Positions 1 through 9,143 are shown, numbered from the stretch's first letter. The stretch: DNA of 64,000 nt from Paenibacillus sp. FSL K6-1330 (GCF_037976825.1 NZ_CP150269.1:1407501-1471500); one strand, 5' to 3'. The notes: a model not told the origin generated them from the letters alone. Translations and numbers: made by a program.

Positions 1-494
1 AATGGATCGATAACCAGTCCTATGCGAACCAGTATGAGGTCTGTATGTATTCAGGCATGAGTAAAGAGAATGGAATTCCTTCCTGGCTGGACTATCCCTC
101 CATTCATGAAGCAGCCGATCAAGGAGCTCTGAATATGAAGCAGGATGTAAGGCTTGTCAATGAAATAACAAAGGTAGGCACCAATCGATTATTGGAGCTC
201 GTGGAGGAAGGGAGAATTGATCCTGAGAGATTGGACTGGATGGTGTGCCACTATTCATCGCATTTTTTCAGAGATGAAATCTTCCGATTATTGGAGCATG
301 GCGGCGTGAGGATTCCGGAAGAGAAATGGTTTACGAATTTATATACGAAAGGGAACACGGGCGCAGCATCGATCTATATTATGCTGGAGGAGCTGCTGAA
401 TGAAGGTCATCTCACTGAGGGAGAGCAGGTATTGTGTATCGTTCCCGAAAGTGGTAGATTCCAAATCTCGATTATGCTGCTGAGCGTAGTGTAA
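1..494 (+). CDS. 3-oxoacyl-ACP synthase III (KAS III/FabH-like), C-terminal part
   Basis: The reading frame is open from base 3 back to the window edge, so only the last 163 or so residues are present. Seen: HYSSHFF supplies the thiolase-fold active-site His, and KGNTGAAS matches the FabH GNTSAAS loop with the catalytic Asn; the end (EQVLCIVPESGRFQIS) is the usual closing beta strands. The family condenses an acyl-CoA or acyl-carrier thioester with a malonyl or acyl-carrier partner. The sequence differs from housekeeping FabH (HYSS rather than HQAN), so a specialised KAS III-like acyltransferase or secondary-metabolism enzyme is possible. A terminator follows directly, so it ends its transcript. 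Family call is firm; the substrate is unknown. Confidence 0.8.
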   Translation, partial: WIDNQSYANQYEVCMYSGMSKENGIPSWLDYPSIHEAADQGALNMKQDVRLVNEITKVGTNRLLELVEEGRIDPERLDWMVCHYSSHFFRDEIFRLLEHGGVRIPEEKWFTNLYTKGNTGAASIYIMLEELLNEGHLTEGEQVLCIVPESGRFQISIMLLSVV

Positions 495-498
495 ACAT

Positions 499-528
499 AA
501 AAGACGCCATCGTCAGATGGCGTCTTTT
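499..528 (+). terminator. Rho-independent terminator after KAS III gene
   Basis: Arms gacgccatc (503-511) and gatggcgtc (516-524) close a 4-base loop. Flanking AAAA/TTTT extends the stem and provides the U-tract, five bases after the stop codon. Confidence 0.9.
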
Positions 529-648
529 ATGTTCCTCATACAGACAGCGATCATCATGCACAGATTCTCCTTTTTAATAATAAAAAGAGGAAAAAACACC
601 ATGAATTCGAATATACTCTAGAAACTATACGAAGAGAGGGATACTCTA

Positions 649-1506
649 ATGAATATGCAGACACTAGCAGAGAAGATGAGTGCCGGTGTGTTTAACGATA
701 TGCTAAAACGTGACTTTTCACAGGACATGATTTCTGAACTAGAACAGATGAACGTTGCCCAATTGGAAAACAAATTGAAAGACACATTAACAGTGCCGAT
801 AGGCATATCCAAGGAGAGGGTATTCGAATATCTTCAATTGTATTATTCAGCATCTTGGCAGAATCTCTTCATGGAGCTGAATATGCCCCGTGCTTTAAGT
901 CTTCTAGAAGTTGGTGCAGGTGATATTGTTTACATTCCAAAGGCTTTAGACGCTTATTCCAAAAACATGGGCACATATGTGACTGCCAATCTCAACAGGG
1001 AGTTGACACAAAATTTTCAGGAGAAAACGAAAGGAATGGACATAAACATACAGGTTGTTGAGGACGATGCCGCAAATATAGGTTTATATTATCCAGCGTC
1101 TTCTTTTGATGTTGTCGCTTTTCATCACGCTATTAATGATATCATTCAGACCATTATCGCCAATCGTGAGGGCATTGATACAGTAAACAATGATTGGTGG
1201 ACAATCGAACCTCAAATGTTACAAGCTGTTATGGATTATGACCGAAAAGGCATGTTGAAAGATGCAGCGTATCATGAGTTTATCCAAATCATTGACACAA
1301 GCCATAAGCAGTTAAAAAGAGGAGGATATATGATATTCGATAATATTACTTATTCTGGATATGATGAAATGGGTTATTCCTCTGAATTTCACAGCAACTA
1401 TATCCAACTGGCTAGAAGCTGGATTAGCGAAGCAAATCTAGGTTTGGAAGAGATTGAAGTCGAATCGTATGATAAACAATGGTGGATGATATTGAGAAAA
1501 GTGTAA
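649..1506 (+). CDS. SAM-dependent class I methyltransferase
   Basis: 285 residues. Seen: motif I LLEVGAGD near residue 86, then alternating strands and helices of a Rossmann methyltransferase; SFDVVAFHHAIND fits the motif III/IV area and GGYMIFDN fits the strand before the C-terminal lid. The first 80 residues are a helical cap that probably contributes to substrate binding. The start ATG follows a GAGAGGG ribosome-binding site at proper spacing. It lies behind the terminator of the KAS III-like gene, so it is likely transcribed separately, although the pair resembles accessory-metabolite tailoring neighbours. The substrate cannot be told from sequence; a small-molecule methyl acceptor is an inference. 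Confidence 0.7.
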   Translation: MNMQTLAEKMSAGVFNDMLKRDFSQDMISELEQMNVAQLENKLKDTLTVPIGISKERVFEYLQLYYSASWQNLFMELNMPRALSLLEVGAGDIVYIPKALDAYSKNMGTYVTANLNRELTQNFQEKTKGMDINIQVVEDDAANIGLYYPASSFDVVAFHHAINDIIQTIIANREGIDTVNNDWWTIEPQMLQAVMDYDRKGMLKDAAYHEFIQIIDTSHKQLKRGGYMIFDNITYSGYDEMGYSSEFHSNYIQLARSWISEANLGLEEIEVESYDKQWWMILRKV

Positions 1507-1580
1507 TTATAGTTTAAATTCTTGTAACAACATAGTTTCAACAAATAATCCAAATTCAAGTATAACTGTCAGGAGTTGAT

Positions 1581-2144
1581 ATGGTAGTGAGCAAGCCTGT
1601 TATGCAGGTCGCTCTGGTCGTTGGACCGGATTGCGATATGGAGAGCCAAGCCGTAAGGGCGGCTCTGGAATATTTCGGAGTGCGCGTTTTTACATATTGG
1701 GTCGGGAGGCCGAATGATCTGATCTCTGTCTTGTCAGGTGATGATGTGTATGAAGGCACCGATATGATCCTGTTGAACTTTCACGGGGATGAAGGCAGCT
1801 TGATCATGCCGGAGCTCGGCGAAGAGGTATACGAGGAGCATGAGCCGAGGGGTGACTTCGGACCAGGCGAGATTCAGCGTTATGCGAAGCTGGACGGAAA
1901 GACAGTAATTGCGAACGGCTGCTCGCTGGGAGATCCAGCACTGGCCGAAGCCTTCCTGGAGCGGGGCTGCAGGATGTATATCGGGCCGGATGATTACCCG
2001 GACGGCAACGATGCGCTGATGTTCGTTCTTCGGCTGTTCTATGAAATCGTTCAGCAGGGCCGGGACGTGAAGGAAGCCTTTGTTCGAGCGGTAGAGATGA
2101 GTGATGAGCTATCCATGTACCGGCTGTATGAACGACAGGAATAA
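1581..2144 (+). CDS. Uncharacterised protein, possible caspase/CHAT-like fold
   Basis: 187 residues, no signal peptide or membrane segment. I recognise no named family with certainty. What can be seen: a hydrophobic strand followed by NFHGDEG with His68, and 46 residues on a second strand followed by ANGCSLGDP with Cys114. The downstream text (AEAFLERGCRMYIGP, then a helix) reads like the 'lae afl..Ga..vig' segment after the catalytic Cys of CHAT, gingipain and other clan CD peptidases. That arrangement suggests a stand-alone caspase-fold protein, but it lacks the usual fused repeat or effector domains. It follows the methyltransferase by 75 bases and could be co-transcribed. Start ATG is preceded by AGGAGTTG. 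Function is not assigned. Confidence 0.55.
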   Translation: MVVSKPVMQVALVVGPDCDMESQAVRAALEYFGVRVFTYWVGRPNDLISVLSGDDVYEGTDMILLNFHGDEGSLIMPELGEEVYEEHEPRGDFGPGEIQRYAKLDGKTVIANGCSLGDPALAEAFLERGCRMYIGPDDYPDGNDALMFVLRLFYEIVQQGRDVKEAFVRAVEMSDELSMYRLYERQE

Positions 2145-2158
2145 TAGATAAAGATTCT

Positions 2159-2187
2159 ACACCCCTGCTCATTCCTAGCAGGGGTGT
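2159..2187 (+). terminator. Stem-loop terminator
   Basis: Perfect 11-bp arms (acacccctgct / agcaggggtgt) with a 7-base loop 15 bases after the stop. The tail is GTGTG rather than a U-run, so termination may be inefficient. Confidence 0.6.
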
Positions 2188-2238
2188 GTGTGCCAATATA
2201 AGTCCGATTGAGTACCTCTAGTATCTAGATTACCCGTG

Positions 2239-3027
2239 CTATCCATTCTTCTCCTCGAAATACTCCTGATACTGACTCGGCGTGACGTGGGCGTACTTTT
2301 TGAAGATACTTATAAAATACTTGTAGTCACTAAATCCGATATCCTGCGCGATGGTATAGACTTTGTTATCGGCTGACTTCAGTAAATCGATCGATTTCTG
2401 AATCCGATAGCGATTAAGAAACTCGTTGAAGGTATAGCTGGTCTCTGCCTTGAATTTCTGGTTCAGGTAATAGGCGCTTAAGCCGATCTCTTCCACGAGG
2501 TCATGAATACTGATCTTCTTGGCATAGTTCTCCTGTACATAGGCGATCATTTTGGCCACGTATTTCGAGGTTTTGGTTTCTTTCTCCAGAAATTTGCTGT
2601 TTAGAATCTCTTCCTTTTCCTGCGGATGATTGGAGATCACTTCATATTTGCGGACTAAATCCACTTTGGCTTTGGCCGATTCGAGTGCCGCGACCAGCTG
2701 CTCATCCTCTAAGGGCTTCACCAGGAACTCGGTCACGCCTAACTGGAGTGCCTGCTTCGCAAGGTGGAATTCATTATATCCGGAAATAATAATGCTGCTG
2801 AACGTATGCTGCTGCAATCCTTCCCGAATCATCGAAATGCCATCCATGATGGGCATGGTGATGTCGGTTATGACGATATCCGGCTTTAGCTCGCAGATCT
2901 TCTCATAGCCATCCTGTCCATTCAGCCCTTCTTCAATGACGATGCAATCGTATTGAAGCCAATCGATGCTGAACCGTATCCCCCTACGAATCATATCCTC
3001 ATCTTCGACCAGCAGAACTTTAAACAT
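2239..3027 (-). CDS. Response regulator with AraC-type DNA-binding domain (YesN-like)
   Basis: 262 residues from the ATG at 3027. An upstream in-frame ATG at 3117 would add 30 residues that belong to kinase-coding sequence, so it is rejected. Receiver domain: acidic pair EDED near residues 9-12, phosphoacceptor Asp55 in VITDITMP, conserved Lys in the VKPL motif. C-terminal domain: two helix-turn-helix motifs of AraC/XylS type (ISIHDLVEEIGLSAYYL and YTIAQDIGFSDYKYF). The start overlaps the kinase stop by 8 bases, so translation is coupled. It presumably activates the adjacent transporter operon when phosphorylated by the partner kinase; that partnership is inferred from the overlap and from YesM/YesN family practice. 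Confidence 0.9.
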   Translation of the reverse strand: MFKVLLVEDEDMIRRGIRFSIDWLQYDCIVIEEGLNGQDGYEKICELKPDIVITDITMPIMDGISMIREGLQQHTFSSIIISGYNEFHLAKQALQLGVTEFLVKPLEDEQLVAALESAKAKVDLVRKYEVISNHPQEKEEILNSKFLEKETKTSKYVAKMIAYVQENYAKKISIHDLVEEIGLSAYYLNQKFKAETSYTFNEFLNRYRIQKSIDLLKSADNKVYTIAQDIGFSDYKYFISIFKKYAHVTPSQYQEYFEEKNG

Positions 3028-4720
3028 GATATCCACTCCATTCGTAAGGAATCGTAAGTGCCACGCAGGTGCCTTTTCCTTGTGCGCTGTCAATGTGAAT
3101 GCCGGATCCTTCGCCATATAGAAGCACTAAACGTCGGTGAACGTTGTACAGCCCGATATGCTGCGTCGTGTTTGTCTGGCTTTGCAGGAGCTGATTCACT
3201 TCCTGAAGCGTCTCTTCACTCATGCCTTGCCCGTTGTCGCGGACTTCCAGAATCAGCTTGTCTGTGGAAGTGTAGATATGGATCTCGATAAGCACATGGC
3301 TCTGATCCTGATACCCATATTTGATAGCGTTTTCGATAATCGGTTGCAGCAGAAGCTTGGGGACATATACATCCAGTGTTTCCTCCTCTACGGTAATCCG
3401 ATATTCCAGCCGATCATTGAACCGAATTTGCTGCAGCTTCAGGTAATCCCGTACATAATTCATGTCATTCTTCAGTTGGACATTGCGATCAGGTCCAATG
3501 CTGTATCGAAGCAGCCTGGATAGGATCAGCACGATGTCCTGCGCTTGATTCGCATCAATCTTAATCGCATAGCGCAGTGTCTCCAGTACATTGAATATAA
3601 AATGCGGGTGGAACTGTGATTGCAGCTGCTTCACCTCAATAATCGTGCTGAGCTCGGACAGCTCTTTATTTTTCTCGATCAACTCTTTCAACCGATCCAG
3701 CATCACATTGTACTCATCGCCCAGAATTTGAAACTCGTCATTCGTCTGAATGTCGACATAGCCATTGAAGTTTCCTTCGCGCAGCTGTGCCAAGGCATGA
3801 ATTAATTTATCGATCGATTCGGAATTGCGGGTCGACATTTTGTTCGCCAGGAACTGGATCAACACCCACAGCAGTAGGCTGGCAGCAAGAACAAAGAAAG
3901 AGACCGTATAGTAGGTGTACTGCTCCGACTTATAGGAGTTCAGCGTAATGACTTGAATCGGCGTATCAGGGATCCGCTTGGCATACATGTAGTACTTACC
4001 TTCATTTAGCAGAACATGTCCCTTGTTATCGAGCTTGGGGCTGAATTTGTTGAGAACGCCTTTGGTCACATTGCTGGTCGTGGCAATAATGGTGTTATGT
4101 TCATCGGTGATCATGGCGATCTCATTATTTTGTTCGAAAATCATCTTCTGAATGTCGGATTCGTATAGCTGGTAGATGATATAACCTATCGTCCGCTTGT
4201 CCTTAACGATGGCTTTGCCAAACGTATAACTTGTATCGCGATCATGCGAATAACGAAAGCTGTTCATTTCGGTTAGCGTGTTGCCGGGCCGCTGATCGAT
4301 CCGATGAATGAGATTGCCGAAGGCAAAATTGGAATACAGCGCATCCGCTGGAGCGGAGCTTGCCAGGAAGACCCCATCCGTATTGACGACATGAAAAATG
4401 CTCTTGACCTTCTGCTGGTTGTTGAAATCATAAAAGGCAGAATACACTTGTTCGCTGCCCAGATGCGAGCTTACATAATTGATCACGGTAGGAGAGACGG
4501 CCATCCGATTAATCTCCTCGTAGTACTGATGATACACACCGGATATGGATTGATTGATGGACTGGGCGGCTTCGGTCGTTTTTTGGGTTAGGTTCATTCT
4601 GCCATTAATAATCGTGAATGCCAAAAACAATACGATTAAGATGGAGAACGGGATCATCGTATAGATGCGAAATAAATGACGGGTTGATTCCTTGAAGTTG
4701 CGATAATGTGTAGGTTTCAT
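3020..4720 (-). CDS. Sensor histidine kinase, YesM family
   Basis: 566 residues from the ATG at 4720, chosen because GGAGGG sits 6 bases upstream; an ATG at 4795 has no comparable site. Layout: short cytoplasmic N-terminus, transmembrane helix (IPFSILIVLFLAFTII), about 240-residue extracellular sensor, second helix (FFVLAASLLLWVLIQ), HAMP-like linker, His_kinase domain with phosphoacceptor His373 in PHFIFN, then HATPase with N box (ENAIKYG) and G box (DNGQGM). YesM kinases pair with AraC-type regulators and commonly govern sugar uptake. It is encoded between the permease gene and its regulator on one strand, so it most likely senses the substrate of that transporter. Confidence 0.92.
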   Translation of the reverse strand: MKPTHYRNFKESTRHLFRIYTMIPFSILIVLFLAFTIINGRMNLTQKTTEAAQSINQSISGVYHQYYEEINRMAVSPTVINYVSSHLGSEQVYSAFYDFNNQQKVKSIFHVVNTDGVFLASSAPADALYSNFAFGNLIHRIDQRPGNTLTEMNSFRYSHDRDTSYTFGKAIVKDKRTIGYIIYQLYESDIQKMIFEQNNEIAMITDEHNTIIATTSNVTKGVLNKFSPKLDNKGHVLLNEGKYYMYAKRIPDTPIQVITLNSYKSEQYTYYTVSFFVLAASLLLWVLIQFLANKMSTRNSESIDKLIHALAQLREGNFNGYVDIQTNDEFQILGDEYNVMLDRLKELIEKNKELSELSTIIEVKQLQSQFHPHFIFNVLETLRYAIKIDANQAQDIVLILSRLLRYSIGPDRNVQLKNDMNYVRDYLKLQQIRFNDRLEYRITVEEETLDVYVPKLLLQPIIENAIKYGYQDQSHVLIEIHIYTSTDKLILEVRDNGQGMSEETLQEVNQLLQSQTNTTQHIGLYNVHRRLVLLYGEGSGIHIDSAQGKGTCVALTIPYEWSGYHV

Positions 4721-4860
4721 GCTGCCCTCCATCTGCGATAAGGCCCTCGACTCTATTATACTGACTGGCGGTATCCGCAGATCATCCAAATACATCCAAG
4801 CCGCCCCCTCATGCTGCAGGTGCCGACTTGGATGTAGTCTACGTTATGAATTCATCACAT

Positions 4861-6516
4861 TTACATGGAAACTTCTTTTTGTCCGGAGAGCTTCAGGAAG
4901 ACAAGCAGCGACACTACCGTAATGACGGTAAGAATCGTAGATAGAGCCGCCGCCACGCCGTAGTTACCGCGGATGACCTCGGTGTATATGGCAACCGTTA
5001 CGGTCTTGGTCTTGCCTGTATAAAGAATGATCGAAGTGCTTAATTCGGTAATGATGGTAATCCAGCTCAGGATCGCGCCGGAGACTACGCCTGCCACCAT
5101 CATCGGAAGCGTAATCTTGAAGAACGTCTTCATCTGGGAAGCCCCCAGACTGATGGCTGCTTCCTCGATCCCATCGTTAATCTGATGCAGAATGGCCGCG
5201 CTGGATCGAATCGTATAGGGCAGGCGCCTGATAACAAACGAGATGATCATGATGACGGCTGTTCCGCTCAAGGCTAGCGGCTTATTATTGAAAGTGATTA
5301 ATAGAGCGATCCCCAGAATGGAGCCGGGAACGATATACGGGAACATCGTGAAGATATCCAGCGTGTTGGTTAATGCATTCTTTCTTCGAACGGTTACGTA
5401 AGCAATCAGTATCGCTAACAGGATAATGACGACCAGCGACACGATCGCCAGGAAGAACGTGTTCAGAATGACGCCGCCAATATTACTGAAGGCATCCCTA
5501 TAGCTTTGGAGCGAGAACCCTTCGACGAAGATTCTGCCGTTGGATTTCAGGAACGAAGTATAGATGACATAGAGCTGCGGCAGCAGCGCGATTAACGTAT
5601 ACAGATAGATAACGGCATGCGCCGCGATATTGCCGATGCCCTTCTTCTTCTTGGCTTCAATCGGATGCAGTGCGCTCATCGTAAAGGATTTACGATTGGC
5701 TACGAATTTTTGCAGCAGGAATATCGTTGTGGCGAACAGAACGACAATGACGCTGATCGCCGCTGCAAAGCCGTCATCACCGCCGACCTCACTGATGAAC
5801 TCGTTAAAGATCAGCACTGGAACGGTCTTGTATCCCTCACCGATCAACATCGGCGTACCAAAATCGGCCAGCGCACGCATGAAGACGAGCAGGCCGCCCG
5901 CCAGCAAGGTTGGCGTAATGAGCGGGAGGAGCACTTTGCGCATTTTGCCAAAGCCTGAATAACCCATGCTTTCGGCTGCTTCCATTAGCGATTGGTCCAT
6001 ATTTTTCAGTGCGCCTGATACATACATGAAGATAAGAGGGACCATCTGCAAGGTTAAGACGACTAAGATCCCCGTAAATCCGTATATATCCGGCATTGTA
6101 ATGCCGAATGTGTTGCTAACGAATTTTGTAATGACACCGCTTCTGCCCAGCAGCAGGATCCAGGAGTAAGCTCCAATGAAAGGAGCCGACATCGAGGAGA
6201 TCAGAATCATGACCCGAATGGCCGAACTGCCTTTAATCTTCACCGTTGCCATGATATATGCCAGCGGCGTTGCGATAATGGCGGCAAGCAAAGTTACGCT
6301 GACGGTGACTTTAACGCTGTTGAACAGAGCGTTTAAATAGTAGGGCTTACTGAAAAACTTCGTGAAATAGGCGAGGGAAAAATCGCCAGTCGTACCATTG
6401 TACACACTCTTGAACAGCATCGTAAATAAGGGCAGGGCCAGAAACAGAATGTAGAACACAAAGATCAGTAACGAAATGTTGGTCCAGACATCAAATCGTT
6501 TGCGCGTCTCTCTCAT
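4861..6516 (-). CDS. ABC transporter permease, fused double-domain (AfuB/FbpB type)
   Basis: 551 residues with about 12 hydrophobic segments in two homologous halves. Each half carries an EAA loop for docking to the ATPase: EAAESMGYSGFGKMR in the first and EEAAISLGASQMKTF in the second. Fusion of both permease domains in one chain is typical of the Fe3+/sugar-phosphate/phosphonate importer group. The start overlaps the ATPase stop by 4 bases. The gene forms a plasma-membrane channel with the neighbouring ATPase and lipoprotein. A 140-base gap separates it from the kinase gene, without an obvious terminator, so read-through into the two-component genes is likely. Confidence 0.9.
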   Translation of the reverse strand: MRETRKRFDVWTNISLLIFVFYILFLALPLFTMLFKSVYNGTTGDFSLAYFTKFFSKPYYLNALFNSVKVTVSVTLLAAIIATPLAYIMATVKIKGSSAIRVMILISSMSAPFIGAYSWILLLGRSGVITKFVSNTFGITMPDIYGFTGILVVLTLQMVPLIFMYVSGALKNMDQSLMEAAESMGYSGFGKMRKVLLPLITPTLLAGGLLVFMRALADFGTPMLIGEGYKTVPVLIFNEFISEVGGDDGFAAAISVIVVLFATTIFLLQKFVANRKSFTMSALHPIEAKKKKGIGNIAAHAVIYLYTLIALLPQLYVIYTSFLKSNGRIFVEGFSLQSYRDAFSNIGGVILNTFFLAIVSLVVIILLAILIAYVTVRRKNALTNTLDIFTMFPYIVPGSILGIALLITFNNKPLALSGTAVIMIISFVIRRLPYTIRSSAAILHQINDGIEEAAISLGASQMKTFFKITLPMMVAGVVSGAILSWITIITELSTSIILYTGKTKTVTVAIYTEVIRGNYGVAAALSTILTVITVVSLLVFLKLSGQKEVSM

Positions 6517-7622
6517 AGCCGAGCGCCCCTTGTATAGTTCAGTTCGCCTGCCGCATCATAGACATTAATCTTCTCTTTCTTGGCCTTGAGATAGATAACT
6601 TGACCAGGCTCGAGGATATATGACGTTTTCGATTCTTGTGTGATCTCCACGCGTTGACCGGACGCCAAGTCTACAAAATAATGGGTGTTCTGCCCAAGAA
6701 ATACGCTGTGTACAATCGTCGCTTCCATGCCGGTTTGGTCCTCGGTCAGAATGAACTCTTCCGGCCGAACCGAGATTTGAACGTTTAGCGTATCTGCCTT
6801 GGCATCGGATTTCGGAACCTCGATGTTAGACAGCTCTTCCATATAGCCGGAGCCGAGGTGCAGGACATAGCTGTCTGCCAATTTTGTTAAAGTACCCTCG
6901 AGAATGTTGGTACGACCAATAAAGGTAGCAACGAATACGTTCGCAGGACGTTGATAAATCTCCTGTGGCGTCCCCAGATGCTGAATCACGCCGGATTTCA
7001 TAACCGCAATCCGATCGGATACCGCCATGGCTTCCTCTTGATCGTGCGTGACGTAGACGGTGGTAATCCCGACTTCTCTCTGAATGTCTTTAATCGCGTT
7101 ACGCATGTCGACCCGAAGCTTGGCATCCAGGTTGGATAGAGGCTCATCCATCAGCAGGACATCCGGGCGGATGACGATCGCTCTGGCTAGCGCAACGCGC
7201 TGCTGTTGGCCGCCGGATAGGTTCTTCGGCATGCGATCTTTATAGGGCTCGATCTGAACCACCTTTAAGATGTTATCCACCTTGGCGTTAATCTCCGCCT
7301 TGGATAATTTCCGATTCTCCAGTCCGAACGCGATGTTTCCTCTAACGTTTAAGTGAGGGAAGATCGCATAGCTCTGAAAGACCATCCCGATATTCCGCTT
7401 GCCCGGTTCCACCTGGTTAATGACACGCTCGTTAAAATGAATGGTTCCGCCTTCAATGCTGTTGAAGCCGGCGATCATACGCAGCAGTGTCGTCTTGCCG
7501 CACCCGGAAGGCCCGAGAAGGGTGAAGAATTCACCCTTTTTAATCTCCAGGGACAGCTCGGGAATGACGGTTGTGTCGTCGTATTTTTTGATTAAGTCTT
7601 TAATGGTTATAGTTACGCTCAT
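6513..7622 (-). CDS. ABC transporter ATP-binding protein (AfuC/FbpC/PotA type)
   Basis: 369 residues from ATG 7622, which follows AGGTGA by five bases; the in-frame GTG at 7631 lies inside that ribosome-binding site. Walker A GPSGCGKTT, Q-loop, signature LSGGQQQR, Walker B LLMDEPLSNLD and H-loop VYVTHDQEEA are all intact. A C-terminal TOBE-like regulatory domain (about residues 240-369) follows, as in the PotA/MalK/FbpC class. It energises import through the downstream fused permease. Its position directly behind the lipoprotein gene (22 bases) shows a single operon. Confidence 0.92.
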   Translation of the reverse strand: MSVTITIKDLIKKYDDTTVIPELSLEIKKGEFFTLLGPSGCGKTTLLRMIAGFNSIEGGTIHFNERVINQVEPGKRNIGMVFQSYAIFPHLNVRGNIAFGLENRKLSKAEINAKVDNILKVVQIEPYKDRMPKNLSGGQQQRVALARAIVIRPDVLLMDEPLSNLDAKLRVDMRNAIKDIQREVGITTVYVTHDQEEAMAVSDRIAVMKSGVIQHLGTPQEIYQRPANVFVATFIGRTNILEGTLTKLADSYVLHLGSGYMEELSNIEVPKSDAKADTLNVQISVRPEEFILTEDQTGMEATIVHSVFLGQNTHYFVDLASGQRVEITQESKTSYILEPGQVIYLKAKKEKINVYDAAGELNYTRGARL

Positions 7623-7644
7623 GGTTGTCACCTGATTCTATAGT

Positions 7645-8667
7645 TTATTTAACGCTAGTAAACAAATCGACATAACGCTCAACGATCTCAGATTTATGCT
7701 CACTTACATAGTCCGTGTCTTCATCAATCATGTGGATCTCTTCATAGGGCTTCATGTGGTCGCCAAGCTTCGTATCTAGGCGAAGTGGACGGTTCGTTAA
7801 TTGCGTACCGAACGCATCCTGCGCTTCTTGAGACAGAATGAAGTCGATGAATTTCTTGGCGTTGTCCATATGCGGTGCATCTTTGATAATAGCGGATCCC
7901 GCATCCAGGAATACGGCGCCTTCTTTTGGATATACGATTTCTACCGGAGCGCCGTTCTTTACATAAGTGCTGGAAGGGTCTTCATAGGTAAGGCCGACTA
8001 CATATTCACCGTCCGCCACACTTTTGTGAACGGCACCGGAACCGCTTGCAATTTTGCCGTCCAGGTTCTCGATCAGTTGACCAACGTAGTTCCAGCCTTG
8101 TTCATTCTCATAATCGCCGCCCATCGCTTTCAGCATGTTGGTTAACTGAGCGAAAGCGGAGCTTGAGCTTGCCGGGTCAGCGGAAGCAATCTTCCCTTTG
8201 AGCTGCGGATTCAGCAAATCCGCATAGCCTTCGATTTTGATATCACCGATCAGGTTTTTGTTTACGAGCAGCACGCTGCCATCCGAGATATAAGGAGTAG
8301 CAAAGCCCGACGTATTACGGTGACCTTCAATCAGGTTCTTGTCTTCAGGTGATACGTAAGGCTCGTATAAAGCTTCATTTTCGCGGAAACCTGCCATAGA
8401 ACCACCAAACATCACGTCAGCGTAAGGGTTCTGCTTCTCAGACTGTAAGCGCTTAATAATTTCGCCGGTACCAGCCGTTACAAGCTCAACTGTAATCCCG
8501 GTCTGCTTCTCGAACATCGGAATGATCGTCTTGATGATCTCCTCGCTATTCGGACTGTAGATGACGAGTTTATTGGACGATCCCGAATCGGACTCGCTGC
8601 TTGCACAACCGCTAAGCGCCCCCATAATCAACACGCAGGTTAACAGTAAAATCGATAGCTTTTTCAT
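7645..8667 (-). CDS. ABC transporter substrate-binding lipoprotein, AfuA/FbpA-like
   Basis: 340 residues. Signal peptide with lipobox LSGC (Cys21), then a serine-rich linker and a type II periplasmic-binding fold beginning KLVIYSPNSEEIIKTI. This family was first annotated as Fe3+ binding, but some members (Actinobacillus AfuA) bind hexose phosphates and others phosphonates or phosphoglycerate. I do not see the paired C-terminal tyrosines that hold iron in FbpA; the segment VVGLTYEDPSSTYV is followed by FLDAGSAIIKDAP. Together with the YesM/YesN genes and a cre-like promoter site, a phosphorylated sugar or similar organic anion seems likelier than iron. ATG is preceded by AAGGGGG. Confidence 0.85.
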   Translation of the reverse strand: MKKLSILLLTCVLIMGALSGCASSESDSGSSNKLVIYSPNSEEIIKTIIPMFEKQTGITVELVTAGTGEIIKRLQSEKQNPYADVMFGGSMAGFRENEALYEPYVSPEDKNLIEGHRNTSGFATPYISDGSVLLVNKNLIGDIKIEGYADLLNPQLKGKIASADPASSSSAFAQLTNMLKAMGGDYENEQGWNYVGQLIENLDGKIASGSGAVHKSVADGEYVVGLTYEDPSSTYVKNGAPVEIVYPKEGAVFLDAGSAIIKDAPHMDNAKKFIDFILSQEAQDAFGTQLTNRPLRLDTKLGDHMKPYEEIHMIDEDTDYVSEHKSEIVERYVDLFTSVK

Positions 8668-8712
8668 GTATAATCCCCCTTGAACAAAAGTTCATTTCGT
8701 AATTGCATGTTC

Positions 8713-8739
8713 ATTGTAGCAGTCTTGGTACCGTTTACA
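8713..8739 (-). promoter_or_regulatory. Promoter region with cre-like site for the transporter operon
   Basis: On the minus strand TGTAAACGGTACCA (8739-8726) fits the CcpA cre pattern TGNNANCGNNNNCA. A TACAAT hexamer (8718-8713) lies just downstream and could be the -10. A cre at this place would give catabolite control of the five-gene operon. Only pattern matching supports it. Confidence 0.45.
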
Positions 8740-8915
8740 TAATCCCATAATCCGCAAACATCGTCTAAAATACGCAACCTATTTTGGAGGAGAAAGAGAT
8801 CTGAAACGGCATACTTTTAAAGAATTCTTTCGGATCCGTTAGGGCAAGATATGGTTTGGAACAACATCTGGCAAGAAGGAGCTGTTCCTATCACAATTTC
8901 GAGGGAGTGAGATGG

Positions 8916-9143
8916 ATGGCTAATAAAAACGATCGTAATCAAAAGGCTGATTCTGACCGCGACAACGCCAAAATGGATATTGACGCTGGAGAAGCCTTAG
9001 GGACTGCAGGTGGTGGTGTCGTAGGTGCTGCTGTAGGTTCCATATTGGGTCCAATCGGCACGATTGCAGGTGGTATCGCAGGCGCAGCATTGGGTAACAA
9101 AGCTGGCGATGCTGCAGATAATGACGACAACGATTCAAAATAA
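8916..9143 (+). CDS. Small glycine-zipper protein
   Basis: 75 residues from ATG 8916, which has GAGGGAG eight bases upstream; an in-frame start at 8856 has no such site. A charged N-terminus (KNDRNQKADSDRDNAKMD) precedes a Gly/Ala-rich segment with repeated GxxxG spacing (GTAGGGVVGAAVGSILGP, GGIAGAALGNKAG) and an acidic tail. Glycine-zipper segments pack as paired membrane helices and are common in small envelope or spore-associated proteins. There is no cleavable signal. It is a single-gene unit ended by a strong terminator; the role is unknown. Confidence 0.75.
   Translation: MANKNDRNQKADSDRDNAKMDIDAGEALGTAGGGVVGAAVGSILGPIGTIAGGIAGAALGNKAGDAADNDDNDSK

Noticed and set aside
7645..8667. Ferric-iron-binding protein as the firm name
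   Set aside because: No iron-type tyrosine pair or Fur box seen; the real Fur boxes of this window are at the 45.3-kb siderophore genes.
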